Numbered from the stretch's first letter, positions 1 through 11,640 are shown. The stretch: DNA of 64,000 bases from Mesorhabditis belari (GCA_958450365.1 CAUEEP010000737.1:2407501-2471500), one strand, 5' to 3'. Numbers and translations: made by a program. Notes: a model not told the origin generated them from the letters alone.

Positions 1-2855
1 TCCAAATATCATTCGATCATTTCGAACCCTCGAGATTCTTCATCATGATCAAATGTCTTTTGCGATTGTGATGGAATTCTGTGAGCTGGGATCATTGGAT
101 CAAAGTAAGCAATCTCAAAAGAGTATGAATCTTCTAAGGAAAACCGCTCAAAGAAGCAGATAAACCTATGCTAGATAAGCTTGTTAAGTGGGTTGGATTG
201 ATCCGGATCGACTTTTTTAAAAACTCATTAAACCAGAATCGGAGGTCAATGAACCGAAAACTAGAGAAAGAGGGTGAACCGGGAGTTTCAAAAATAACGA
301 ATCAGTTTGGACCCTTAACAATGAGACTAAATTTGTCAATTGTAACCTTTATGAAATCAATTATAGTCGTCTTTACACCAAAATACATTTACACAATGAA
401 AACGGTGGTTGAATGGAGCACACAACTCTTCTCGGCTCTCATTTATTTACATGAAATGCATCGTCTCACCCATCGCGATGTTAAGCCCGAAAAGTGGGTC
501 TCTTTTCGCGAATTCATAAAACATAAAAAGACAAAAAAGACAACCGGAAAACGCACAATAAAAGAGCTTTGAATGGAAGATAAAAGAGTTGAGTCAACTA
601 CTGTAATTCATCCACTCTCACAATTCTTTTAAGTTCAATATTAGCATCCTTGTCACGGGCGATTTCATTCTAAAGCTCGCCGATTTTGGGACAGCAAAGA
701 AAAACGACAACACTCGCATTGGATCTTTTATTGGAACGACTAGATACATGAGTCCATCAAGAGATCGGGATAATGTTGATCCATTTGATATGAGTCGAGC
801 CGTGGTGAGTCATTTTAAGACACTAACATTAAATCAGTAGGCCGTTTCTTCTTTTAAGTGTTTTAATTCAGAGAGCTTAAGATCATTTCATCAAAAGGTG
901 TTCAGATTTCTAACAAGAACGATATCTACGCGATGGGGTTGGTCTTGTGGGAACTTATCGAAAGAAAGTAATCTCCTCACCTAACTCTATGCTCTGTTTC
1001 ATTTAGAAAATCCCTACTCGATTATGATACACGAAGACAAAGCTTTGATTTGGTGAAATTTCGTCATCACGTGCACCGGGATCAATTGCTTCGAATTGTG
1101 GCGCCGAATTGTGGAAAAGAGATCCAGAAGATCGTCATGAAATGTACAGAGTTTCGTGATGAAGTAAGACCGAGCGCGAAAATGGTGCTCCAAGAATTGA
1201 AAAGGATCAATAAGGTTAGTATTATCAGAAAGCATCTTGGGCTCTCTTATAAAAAGTTAGGGAAAAGATTCGAACCTTTATTTCTGGATCTCGAGACCAG
1301 CGCTCTACCATTAAGCTACCAGCATTATGTGCAAAACCTCAAGAGCAAGTTTTATATGTCCGGTGGCCGATCCGAGAGACAGAGACCCGTTCTTTGTGCC
1401 CTGGTCTATCCAATATTTCTGAGGATTGATCGGCATATTATCTAGAAAATGTGAATCGAATATTGAGGCCATTTTTCTAGGGTGACCGGTTCCTTCAGGG
1501 CTTGGATCCTTTGCCAAAGGTGGTTGATGAGCTAAGGCACCTTATTCGGCCGATCGGTTTCAACAATCAACAGAATCAAGTGGCGATTGGTGAGGAGACA
1601 ACCGGAATGGCCATGCTGCCACCCACAATATCAACCTTTGCTTTACCAACTTTTTGCGTAAGTTTTTTCTTGTAAAAATTTCTAATTGATAGAACCGGGT
1701 ATTTGTTATAATTTTGGCTTCATGAAGGGTTTATTGAAGATTAGTTTAGCCCGAAGAAAATACCGACGAATCATTCAAGAAATTTGGTGTCGATGAATCG
1801 CTACCAAAAACTCGAAATCAAAAGAAAAGCACCAGGCGTCTACGGCAACGATTTGATGGTCTCTTTATCTTGGACAGGAAGCACTACAAGATGATTCGGA
1901 ATCTAGTGATTCTGCTTTGTGTGCTGATGCTGGTTGGATCAATTGTGATCCGTGAAATCCGTTCGACACCAAACGTGAACGGTTTGTTTGGATGCACCTT
2001 GTTTTTCTGTAATCTGCATATACGGCCTCTTTTCATTATACTTTCCTCAACTTATTGTTTATCTTGAAGTATTAATCTTTCCCTTCATTGAATTGGCATT
2101 AAGTATTTAGATGGGTCAATGGCGCAACCACCCACTACAGGCAACGGGCTGCGACCACCGGCACCGCAAGTACCATCATCTACGATCCAGCCAACACCAC
2201 CGCCAACACCAGGACCAACCCTGCCCTCAAATTTCCCGCCTATAAGAAGTATAACATTTAAATTGCATAAAGCCTTCCACAAATCGACTATTGATAAAGA
2301 ATCCTTTGGTACTTTTGGTATCCCCGCGAAACTCGTGCTTGGGGTGCATAACGATATTGATACAAATGAATAAATGAGGTTTTCATTTGAATAAGCAACC
2401 GGTTTTTGTATGGAAATTTGAGGATATAACCGAGAAGTACTAATCCTTTTCTTATAGCTGAACCTCCAAGTCAAATCACCACAATCACTGATGAAGAAGG
2501 GACAGAGCCACTCATCTTCTCGCAAAAGGTTTCAAATCAATCAACAATTATTGAGAAAATTTAGATCCATCGTAACTCGGACGGTGAGTGCTTTGAGTAC
2601 TCGTGTCTGGGTTGCCCGGGTGGTGGTTGTTGTAACGTGCTTGTAAACCCTTGCCCGATGAGCAACGTACTTTTCAATCCCGGCAATAACCCAATAATCT
2701 ACAAAAACTCGAATGGTGATTGCTATCGGAAATTTTGCAATGGGCGTCCAAGTGCATTATGCGATCGACCTATTGTTTTATGCATCGATGCGGCAATCTA
2801 CGTTGGCAGAAGGAGATCTCGTTCATTTCGATCAGTCTACTCTATCCATGATTAG
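1..2855 (+). CDS. TAK1/MOM-4-like protein kinase with a C-terminal transmembrane segment and Cys-rich domain (5' end outside window)
   Basis: Exons read as 1-104, 367-493, 645-804, 906-967, 1007-1214, 1481-1657, 1750-1981, 2111-2248, 2458-2528 and 2565-2855. All junctions are in phase, giving 522 visible residues to a TAG stop. The first part is a Ser/Thr kinase domain: VMEFCELGSL hinge, HRDVKPEN catalytic loop at visible residues 70-77, DFG at 90-92, and a GTTRYM activation-loop end. The usual APE reads SPS. Catalytic Asp, Lys and Asn and the DFG Asp are present; the glycine loop and VAIK lysine lie outside the window. The wording around HRD and DFGTA resembles the TAK1/MOM-4 branch. After a linker, a basic stretch (RKHYKMIR) precedes a hydrophobic segment at about 330-346, then a Pro-rich stretch and a final exon with ten cysteines. 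Inference: a type II single-pass membrane protein with the kinase inside. Two overlapping genes are possible, but phase continuity favours one. Confidence 0.7.
1229..1432 (-). repeat. tRNA-derived repeat, copy 1 (in kinase intron)
   Basis: The reverse strand carries a tRNA-like A box (TAGCTTAATGG) and B box (GGTTCGAATC), about 85 nt of conserved upstream sequence with a TATAAAA motif, and a T-run after the tRNA-like part. A related copy lies at 45755-45915 in a lipase intron, and similarity covers the upstream part as well as the tRNA-like part. This fits a short interspersed element or a dispersed tRNA-like gene. No complete cloverleaf is evident. Confidence 0.6.
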
Positions 2856-3983
2856 TGATCTAATGGAATCTCATCAATCTATGGCCTCTATTTTTGATAA
2901 ATTTTTTTTATCATCCAAATGTTTCTCATTATAACAAGTATAACAATTGAAAGATGGAACTAGTAAAGAGAAATTAGGGATCAAGATTTGCTGCTCAGGA
3001 AATTTTCTCGTTCATGTCTAGAGAATCTCATGATGAATCAAATAAACTAGGCCTATCCCCGTCCGTTTACAACGTAAGAAGAGTTATCATTGAATGTTTT
3101 CAACATTCATAATTTGAAATTATTACATTCAAAAGTAAAATCCGGAAACATTTATTAAACGGTGCACAAATAGGCATTTCTAAAGTAACAATTGATTGCC
3201 ACTCATTTTCCACTCGATGGATCGATTGCTTCACAGCCGACAAAATGCTTGCAAGCGGGTTCAAACCGGTAAGGTAAAGAACGGAATGCAAGCATACTAA
3301 CCATTAGGTCACCAGCTTAACTTTTCAAAGCTGCGCAAAAGCAATTTGACTATCCATGATCGAAAAAATCCATGCTTAAAAATTCCGTCTAAATTTTGGA
3401 GCTGAATGTGCTGAATTTCAACATGTCACAAACGACCTAGATATTCGGAATTAGCGCAAAAAAACTACACCAGAAAAACGATGTCTAGGCTCAAAAGCCA
3501 GGTGTAAATCGAAAAACATCTCTAGTAAGATGATTTTGGTGCTTTTCGATTGAATTGGTTTTTATCAAGTAAAATATGGACTTTAGTTTCGGAGAAATGA
3601 ACAGTCTAATCGAAAAATCCGATAATTTGACCTAAACGATCCAAAGAAAGTAAAGATTTCGTTATTCAACATACATTTTTAGACTCTATCAAAACACAAT
3701 TGGATCGAGATTCCAATCGAGACTTATCTTGCAACATGTGATCTAGATTGGACTAGTGGCGATGAATGGTATTGTTGTTTATTGCATTTGTCCAGAATGT
3801 GGATAAATATCCTTCAATTAAACAACGAATTCAAAAACATGGTTTTCTCAAATGCCATCCGATGAATTAAAGTTGTTTTCGATAAACTTTTCTCGGCTAA
3901 TCGGAAACGGAACCTCATAAAATGAAATCTAAAAGATATATAGACGACACTTCTTGTGCAATAACTTAAGAAGAAATGTAATA
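2856..3983. other. intergenic, no gene seen
   Basis: AT-rich spacer between the kinase gene and the phosphatase relic. Apart from the tRNA-like element at 3246-3313, I see no exon with coding character on either strand. Confidence 0.5.
3246..3313 (-). pseudogene. tRNA-like element
   Basis: On the reverse strand a tRNA-type A box (TGACCTAATGG) is followed after about 32 nt by a B box (GGTTTGAACCC). The ends do not form a good acceptor stem, so this is read as a tRNA pseudogene or tRNA-derived repeat. Confidence 0.5.
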
Positions 3984-5244
3984 CCTTCATGGTGGCTGCC
4001 GAGTTGTCGAATTGTACGCAATAGTGGGGTGCAGAGAAGATGTCGACCTAAAGCAAAAAGTTAAGTCAAATCATTTCAACTTTCAATGTTAAAAACCAAA
4101 CATTACTATTTTGCGGTTGGCGAAGAACCTGTGTCCGTCTTGAACGACTTGAAGAGCGCGAGCCATGAGATGTTCATCCGCTCGCAGAAGTTCACCACAT
4201 CTTGTCCAAAAAACGTACGCAACTCCACGGGAGGAGACCGAAAAGAGGTATCCAGTTGAACGTGCCTCGGAAACATTGCCGAATGGCCATGACTTTTTGG
4301 CCAACCTAATAGCTACTCCAACGAAAACATGAATATGTATACCCTTGCCTTTGACCTTTTTTCATTTGCCGCTTGCATTGCGATGATTTTCACAATTGTG
4401 ACCTCACGTGGTAGAATCCTAAAGCAACAAATTAATGCTCTAACCGACAATTAACTAGGCTATCAAAACACTCACTTGTTATACGTCAAGGTTACACTGC
4501 ACTTTGTTTCGGGGACCTTAGCGATATTCAGGAAGCTTTCAGGGTACCTAAAATCACAGCAGTTCCTCCATGCTAGATTATAATGATCATAAAGATTAAA
4601 TACTCACTTGATTTTGTAGCAAAACATGAGCGAGATGGTTTCGATATTCTGCTGGCCACGATCAACATAGCCGCCCAAAAAGATGAAATTGGCGTCAGGT
4701 GGAAAAGTGGTCTTTTCGAAGATGCGCAAGAGGTCGGGATACTAAAAAGCAACAACAATTAACTGAGTACTTTCAAATAAGCATACCTCTCCATGGATAT
4801 CCTCGCAAACAACAATTGGTGGCCCAACTTCGGTGAGTGATGGTTGATGCATAAAAACATTCTTTGCGAGGCAACACAGAGACTTCAGCTCGTCTTCTGA
4901 AACCTAAACAAAACAATTAAAATGAAGCCTTCTGAAGAGTTTCCGAAGTGAAGACGTATAATTTTTCTCAATTTTGAGCGATCTAAAGCGTAAAACTATA
5001 AGGAGCTGGCTGATTGGATTCGAGAAATGCGAGCGAAGAAAGTGCGAGTGACTTGAAAAATTATTGTGACATCACGTGGTAGAATCCTATTCGATAAAGT
5101 TCTCGGGAAAGCAAAAAGCACTCACGCATGCCGTCAAACGTCCTCCGATGATTCAAATCTTGAGAAGGCGGCTCATCATGTCGTCGATGTCGGCTTGCCC
5201 CATATTGATAAGAGTTCCGATCAGCTTTGAATAGATGATGCCAT
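3984..5244 (-). pseudogene. PP1-type Ser/Thr phosphatase pseudogene
   Basis: Minus-strand exon-like blocks at about 5126-5244, 4787-4903, 4608-4741, 4498-4553, 4089-4305 and 3984-4047 follow the PP1 catalytic subunit: [65 protein letters not shown]. The copy is dead. The first block has an in-frame TGA where the family has Gly in the GGRL region. GDIHG reads EDIHG and GDYVDRG reads GGYVDRG, losing a metal ligand. The RGNHE region is replaced by unrelated sequence, and around 4150-4220 the frame shifts and shifts back. Introns are kept, so it arose by DNA duplication, not retrotransposition. I saw no intact parent gene in the window. Confidence 0.8.
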
Positions 5245-5843
5245 CTAAAGAGTTTGAACTTTCTTTCAATACGGATAAATACAAATTGCGTGTTTGAAGA
5301 TGGTATTTTGAATTTTGTAAACCCATAAACTACATTTACCCTAGTAGGGTTTATGATGCATTACGATGCCATTAGAAAGTTTTGATCTTATGCCAGAAAT
5401 CTCTTGGTAGTGACCCATATGGTGGTGGTGACCATGGTGGTATGAAAAATTTCTTGTATAGGGGTCATGATATGGTAAAAATCAGGACAATATATTAAAA
5501 AATTCCCACCCCAAAAAACCAGTTTTGCACCATACCTACCATAAATACTCTAATAGAAGAGCACCGCCCCCGTACACTCGCGTAGTCGATACTTTTTTCG
5601 AAAAGATCATTTTTTTCAAAGCCTCATAATTTTTTCCAATCGCACTTTTTGTTTTAGCGTAATGCTTCTTATTAAACAAATTCTCATTTTTATCCCTAGC
5701 TTTTACTTTGATGAATTTTGTAGAGCTTAGACTTAACTGCTCCTAAATCTGATATTTCTACAATTTGGTTCATTTATATATAGTAACTTTATCTTTAGTG
5801 TTCGCTCCATTTCTTATTGCTACTCATTTTAGGTAATTTCAAT
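5245..5843. other. intergenic, with one end of a MITE
   Basis: Presumed promoter region of the 5844 gene. From about 5536 to 5600 it resembles the left end of the element at 62453-62723 (CTACC-TAAATACT start, then CGTACACTCGCGTAGTCG). The matching right end was not found. Confidence 0.4.
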
Positions 5844-6684
5844 ATGTCGTCCAAGAGGAAGAAAAACGACAATTCGGACGAAGAAAGGTATTTAAAAAAT
5901 AAAATTTATTGTATATTATGCTATCGTTTTTTAGTGATGGAGTCAATTGGGAGAAGGAGTATTGGAAGAAGGTTGAGCAGCTGACAGAGCTGGAGCAAAA
6001 GCTTGAAACGAAGGACGAAGAGCGGAAGGAAATGGCTGAGAAGAATAGAGAGCTGGAATGGAAATTGGTATGTGCTTTAATACTATAGATTCTTGATAAA
6101 ATGCCAATATTCTAGAAACATGTCAACGATGAACTCCTTCGATCCAAGTCCAAGTCAGGGCTAAGTGCGAGAGGTGTTATCGAGTGGCTTGAGAAGTTTG
6201 TGAACTTTTCTGATTAGTTTTTCGTCGTTTTGAAATATTATAATCTAAGCGCTACTAAACACATATGCTTCTTTCTAGAAGCTATAAAAGATTTGATATT
6301 TGATTTATTATAATTTGGTTTAGTTTAACTTTTAAGGCCTCCTTAGCAATTAGATTTAAATTCTATATAATTTTCAATTTCTTAAATTTTAGAAAACAGC
6401 GAACGCCGGATTCTGTCAGACGGGGTGTCCTACACGACCGATGGAAATGGATTTTCGCGAATGATCCTACATTCTGCAATGAAGTTCGCTCTTACGATTC
6501 TCGATACACTGCTCAACGAGTTGCAAAGATAGTTGGCAAGATTCTCTTCAATACTGCCGCCGATGTACAATCATTCGACTTGAGAAAAGGACTTGAGATC
6601 CCAAGCGAGTATTATACCACTGATCAACAGGATGTTCTTAAAGCGGTTTGTGCTACTATTCCGTGTAACTTTTCTACTGAATAA
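5844..6684 (+). CDS. small basic coiled-coil protein, unknown family
   Basis: Four exons (5844-5887, 5935-6067, 6116-6195, 6393-6684) join in phase to a 182-aa protein starting MSSKRKK and ending at TAA. The N-terminus is basic. Exon 2 is almost all charged heptads (EKEYWKKVEQL, then ELEQKLETKDEERKEM), a probable coiled coil of about 45 residues. The C-terminal half has aromatic and basic residues (HDRWKWIFANDPTF) and a block GLEIPSEYYTTDQQDVLK. The paralogue at 9142-10049 keeps the same exon layout and similar blocks (GVIEWLEK versus CVIEWFEK, GLEI versus GVEI). I do not recognise the family and assign no function. Confidence 0.65.
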
Positions 6685-7365
6685 AGTTTTGTTTTGATTT
6701 GTCCGAATCCCCCGTTGAAAAATCTCATCGAATCATGGTGTTTTGGGTGTTTTTATAAAGAAAATAGATCGGAAAAAGAAGTTAAACAACGAGATGTGAA
6801 AATTAGTGTTTATGAACCCACACGATTTTATCGCATTCCCGCCGCACAGCTTTTCCTCTGTGTGCTCTCCTTTGATTCAGATTCAAATCTTCTCAACCCC
6901 TTTCTCGCTTTTCTCCGATACATTACACGAACAGGGCTCATCCAAATTTTGTTAAAGGCCCTCGTTTTGCGAATCTTCTTTTTTTGTGTTCTTCGTGGAC
7001 TGGATTAGGATTTTTGCAACCATCGTTTGTCTTGCTTTTACAGCAAAAATTTTTTTGCAAAAACGAGATGTTTTTAAGCCAAATTATACCTTTTTAGTGC
7101 TAAAATAAAACCAATACTTGCAAAAACTCAAATTCTATTCTTTGAGCTTGTTTTCCTCTTCTCACTTCCTTTTTATCGTGTTTTTTACACGGTCGTTTTG
7201 TTTTTTCTTGACGGGGAGCTGTCGTCTCATATCGTGCCCGCATAAAATTTTCTTTCCGCCCGTTGACACTAAACTATCGGCGGGTGTTTCGAAGAAGAAT
7301 TTCATAATTTTATTCACGGATTTTTTTGTTGTTTTGTTTTTCCGGCAATAGTTTCTCATTTTTAG
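6685..7365 (+). other. intergenic, no gene seen
   Basis: AT-rich and T-rich spacer. Short open frames here have skewed composition and no splice context. The part just after 6690 resembles the part after the paralogue (about 10085-10210), so it is downstream flank shared by the two copies. Confidence 0.45.
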
Positions 7366-8767
7366 GGCTGATTTTGGAATGGCGAGGAGTGACATCAGCG
7401 AGTCGTGTTTACGGGAACGCGAGCTATGAAATCTCGGACGACCTTCAACGGCGGACAACTGCAGTGAGTTTATATGGATATTTTATGTGTCAAAGTAAAA
7501 ACTCGAGCTTTTCCATATGGATATCAATAAAAGATTAGAAACTTTCACAATAAAATGAGCCAGAATTTCGCCAGCATATTAGTTTTTTCAACTTAAAATG
7601 GTTCTTTATTTTTTAAGAGTTTATCATTTGACTTTGATTTTTCTTTTTAAAAACCCCTCTACGCGTCAAATAGTGAATCACTGATTGGATTTGCCGGCCC
7701 TTCAAGGGAAGCATTAGGGAGTAGAGAAGGCTGGGGGAAAGAGGAGTCTGGAAAATATAGAATGCATAGTGCTGCAAATGTTGTGACTTTATCTCTGAAA
7801 ACTACAAAAAGACTCTAATTCTGTCAAATGTTTAGCCCAATGTAATTCATTTTGTCTAATCAACCCGTTCATGCGATAATTCATTTTTATTCCAGGTACT
7901 TGAAAGGCGGTACGATATTCGGGATCGGGCTCACCGTGCCGCTACGATAATTCAACGCGCCTACAGACACTACAAGATGAGTTCGAGGTTTAAGCAGGTT
8001 GGGATTAAACAATCTATTTTTTATCTATTTACTTACAAATTTAATTGTAAAAAAAGTTATTAAGGCTTTAAATATACATAGTAAATAATTCAAGCTTTTT
8101 AGATGACGAACATTCCCAAGGAGCGAGTTCGCATTCCAATGGTTTCACTACTCCAGATCGTACAAGGTAGGCCGTTCTTTGTTCTTAGTTGTAAAAAAAG
8201 TTAAATTCTTGGTCGTGATCTTTTCAATTACCCACGTTGTGCAAGCTCTATTCATTTGGAAATCTAAATCCCCGTGTTTTGTGTGTAAGCAAGCCCGTTA
8301 ACAAGACGATCCCTAACGGATAGAGGAAAGAGAGGCAGCTTTCCGATTGGCTAGTTATGATGAGAACCGGCCTAGTTTTCTCGTTCAGATCGCTTGTCTC
8401 TCCTCGATTTTTTCATACGGCTCTAAGTGATTACGCAACGGTCTATCCACTCATTTCCATTTTTCTAGAAAAATTTGAGTTATTGTTTGAAAGAACTGTT
8501 TATGAAAATGATTTTGAGTTGTTATTATTTTAGATATGCACCAACGACATCATTGAGCGCCCAATTGCGAACCGATCGCACTACTCATTCAATGGTTAAT
8601 GTAAGTTTTGGACTGGAAACTCTTGGAAAATATATCAGAGTCGTTAGATTTTAGTCAACGTTTTATTTTTGACTTTACTTGCCTAATTTTCTTTATTTAG
8701 GATCAATCACGAACTCGAAGTCCTCCATCTCCGTCACCGAGAGGCCGACAGGAGTACAATATGATTG
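7366..8767 (+). pseudogene. IQSEC-like (IQ motif/Sec7 Arf-GEF) N-terminal fragment
   Basis: Exon-like blocks at 7366-7463, 7896-7997 and 8103-8166 are in phase across the first junction. They read NASYEISDDLQ, VLERRYDIRDRAHRAA, then an IQ motif (TIIQRAYRHYKM). This order matches the region before and including the IQ motif of IQSEC/BRAG Arf exchange factors. Weaker blocks at about 8534-8600 and 8701-8767 (Ser/Pro/Arg-rich) may continue it, but the frame from 8166 into 8534 hits a stop in the simplest splice. No Sec7 or PH domain follows; the 9142 gene begins instead. It is either a truncated duplicate or the 5' part of a gene with unseen distant exons. Confidence 0.5.
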
Positions 8768-9141
8768 GTGGGTGACTTTACAAAACGTAAAAAAGGTCTC
8801 TCAAACACTTTTTCTGGCATAATTTAACCTACTGATTACGTTTCTGATCAAATTGGAGTAAAATTAAAAAAAAATTTTCTCCAATAGTCGATGGCTTGGG
8901 CTCCATATAGTGATGTACACTATAGAAGCACGCACTTTGAAGCCCCGAAACTCGGCTTAAAACGCCTTTTCCCAAGTTCTCGTTGTGTTTTTCGGAATCT
9001 ACACATAAAACTACCCCAGAAAAAGTGGTCTTGTAAAAAAAAATTGACCCCCCCCCCGCCAACTACCTTAGTACCAAAGTTTTTTAGCAATTTGGCACAA
9101 AGTTTTTTTTGGAAACCTTATATATGTGGTTACATTTTTAG

Positions 9142-10049
9142 ATGAAGTCGTCGCCGTCGCCTTCGTCGTCCTCGAAGCCGCTCAAGAGGAAGAAAAAAGA
9201 CAAAAGAAGGTATTAAAATAATAATGTAATTTATTGATATCATGCTATCGTTTTTAGTGATCGAGCCCGTTCGGAGGAGGATCGAAAGAAGAATACTGAG
9301 CTCAAAGAGACGGTAGAAAAGTTGGAGAACAAGAATAAACAGCTTGAAAGGGAACTGGTATGTTATTTAATACTATAAATTCTTGATAAAATGTCAATAT
9401 TCCAGACAGAAGTCAACGGGGAAATCAAACGATTTAAATCAATGCTAAGTGCGCGATGTGTCATCGAGTGGTTTGAGAAGTTTGTGAACTTATTTTCTGA
9501 TTACTTTTTCGTCTTTTTCAAATATTATAATCTAAGTTCTACTAAACATATGCTTCTTCCTAGAAACTACGAAAGATTTGACATTTGATTTATTATAGTT
9601 TAGTTTAGTTTAGTTTAACTTTTAAGGCCTCCTTGACAATTAGATTTAAATTCTATAGAATTTTCAATTTCTTAAATTTAGGTTCCATTTGCATATGAAG
9701 AAACCATGGATAAAACGTCATATGAAGAAACCATGGATAAAACGAAGTCGCAGGCAAATGGAACCACCTTTGCGCCTCGACAAACCTCCCGCGAGTTGCC
9801 CAGCGCCGCTTTCCCAATTTCAATGCCAACGATTTAACAATGAAAGTGAAAGGTCTAGTTCTGGATATTTACGAGAAGACTTCCGGTCAAATCCACAATT
9901 CGTTTCTCGGTCCTCGTTCGCGTCAAATTGGAAATCGACAGACATTCAAAGGGGTTGAAATCATCGAAACAAGATATAGCACTGACGAAGTCAAGTTTTG
10001 GAAGACCCTTTGTGAGCACATTGGTTGTACTTTTACTCTTTTGCTGTGA
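9142..10049 (+). pseudogene. paralogue of the 5844 coiled-coil gene, frame disrupted in last exon
   Basis: Exons 9142-9209, 9258-9357 and 9406-9479 join in phase and parallel the first three exons of the 5844 gene: basic/Ser-rich start, coiled coil, CVIEWFEK. In the last exon (from 9682) the expected splice gives a frame ending at 9958, but homology to the paralogue (GVEIIETRYSTDEVKFWKTL, ending at 10049) lies in another frame. Near the exon start is a direct 27-bp duplication (about 9692-9745) flanked by a 12-bp inverted repeat (GGTTCCATTTGC and its complement). This may be a frameshift mutation, an unrecognised small intron, or a new C-terminus. Confidence 0.5.
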
Positions 10050-10607
10050 TTTATTAAGAGCCCATGCCATATTTTTACGGAATAAAATAGTGCTTGGTTT
10101 GTCTTAAGATCTGGCCAAATCCCTAATTGAAAAATCCCATCAAATCATACCGTTTTGGGTGTTTTTACAATGAAAAAAATCGGAAAAAGAAGTTAAACAG
10201 CAAGATGTGTAAATTGGGAGAATGGGCTGTCCTAGAAATGCTTATAGTGCTTATATACTACTAATCACAATAAACGAAACAGATAGTGATTGTTGCATTT
10301 GTTTATTATGAATCTCATTATGCCCTCTCATCTCAACGTTTAGCAACTGAAGTTTGTGGGCGGGGCCTGTTGTGCGCAAAAGACGTTTTTCCACGTGTGC
10401 GCAAAGGTCGTTACGGTACTGTCATGGTCCCGAAATTTTTACGCGTAATGACCCTTGAAGCATAAAAATGGATAAATGAACCAAAACGCTTAGTTTTGAA
10501 TGAACGAGAAGTTCTCCATTCTACGAAAAATTTTTGAGGAGCATCAGTTTGTGGCCCTTAAGAGGCCCGTTGGGTTGGGTGTTATAGCTTGACGAAGTCA
10601 TTCGCCT

Positions 10608-10994
10608 CTAATCCGTCTCATCGTCCTTGGGCTGGCCAGATTTGTGCTTTGGAAGGAGAATCGGTTGAATGTGCGGGACAACGGAATGTGACATCGGAAT
10701 CCTTGTGGGAATGTGACGCCATGCAGCAGTCTCTCGAGCTCCTCGTCGTTCTTCACAACCAGCATCAGATGTCGTGGACTAATAGTGGCCTTCTTGTTAT
10801 CACGAGCTGCATTGCCGGCCAATCGAGGATTTCCGCGACGAGATACTCCGGCACAGCGGCGAGGTAGACGGAAGCGCCTCCACCGATGCGCCTTCCATAT
10901 TTGCCTTTCTTGAGCATTCGGTGAATTCATCCGATGGGGAAGATGGTTCCGGCCCGGGTTGTCCTTGATTGCGCCTGCTTCTTTCCTTTTCCAT
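10608..10994 (-). pseudogene. histone H2A pseudogene
   Basis: On the minus strand, H2A blocks appear in order but in different frames: [80 protein letters not shown] and a short acidic tail to a TAG at 10608-10610. Frameshifts lie near 10815 and near 10700, and an in-frame TGA replaces the Arg of the PVGRIHR region. It has no introns and no partner histone gene beside it. It looks like a decayed single H2A copy; its divergence may mean the parent was itself a variant. Confidence 0.75.
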
Positions 10995-11640
10995 ATCCAG
11001 TCGTTTCGCTTCTCTTCGGGAACCGCGGAGTTAAGGCTAAAATTAAAAAGGCTCAGTTATATAGGGTCTAGTGCGAGGCGGCGGGGTTTAACTTGCCAAT
11101 GGCAAATTCAACGTGTTTCTATAGTTTTTCTTTGCAAACGTGACAAACCAATGAATTCTTTAACCTGTAGAACTTTATTGCATCGCTTGCTTGTAATTTT
11201 TGTTCTTAATTTTACACAAATGGTCAAAAATAAGCAAATTTAACGAGGAAAATGTAGATGAAGAACATTAGCCCTTTGATTGAATTTCAAAGCAAAACAC
11301 AACAATGATGACCATATTTGAAAAATTGAAAATATTTTTTCACAAATAACGAACTAAATCAACAGATTTATCATACCCGGGTTAAAAGGAAAAATGATCA
11401 AGTAGTAAAAACTTAACGATTATCTAAAACATACAAAACCAACAATTAACATGTCACAAACAAGCAACTCTCTTCAACAAAAAGCTTCAAAGCCAAACCG
11501 ACCATCTGAAAATTTCTAAATAATTTCTTTTTTAGATAACAAAGGCAAGAAGTTAAAGATAGTTAATAATACAGAAACAAAAATCAATTAACCAAAATAT
11601 ACAAGATTAACAATTAGTGTGATTAACCATTTGGGTTCTA
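10995..11640. other. intergenic, no gene seen
   Basis: AT-rich spacer between the H2A relic and the MITE at 11641. No splice-supported exon was recognised. Confidence 0.4.

Noticed and set aside
1007..1060. Apparent frameshift in the kinase exon at 1007-1214
   Set aside because: Recounting the four A after the acceptor restores one continuous frame (KKSLLDYDTRRQSF); no lesion is present.
6694..7008. 104-aa plus-strand frame after the coiled-coil gene
   Set aside because: Phe/Leu-rich, no acceptor in phase, and the corresponding flank of the paralogue is not open.
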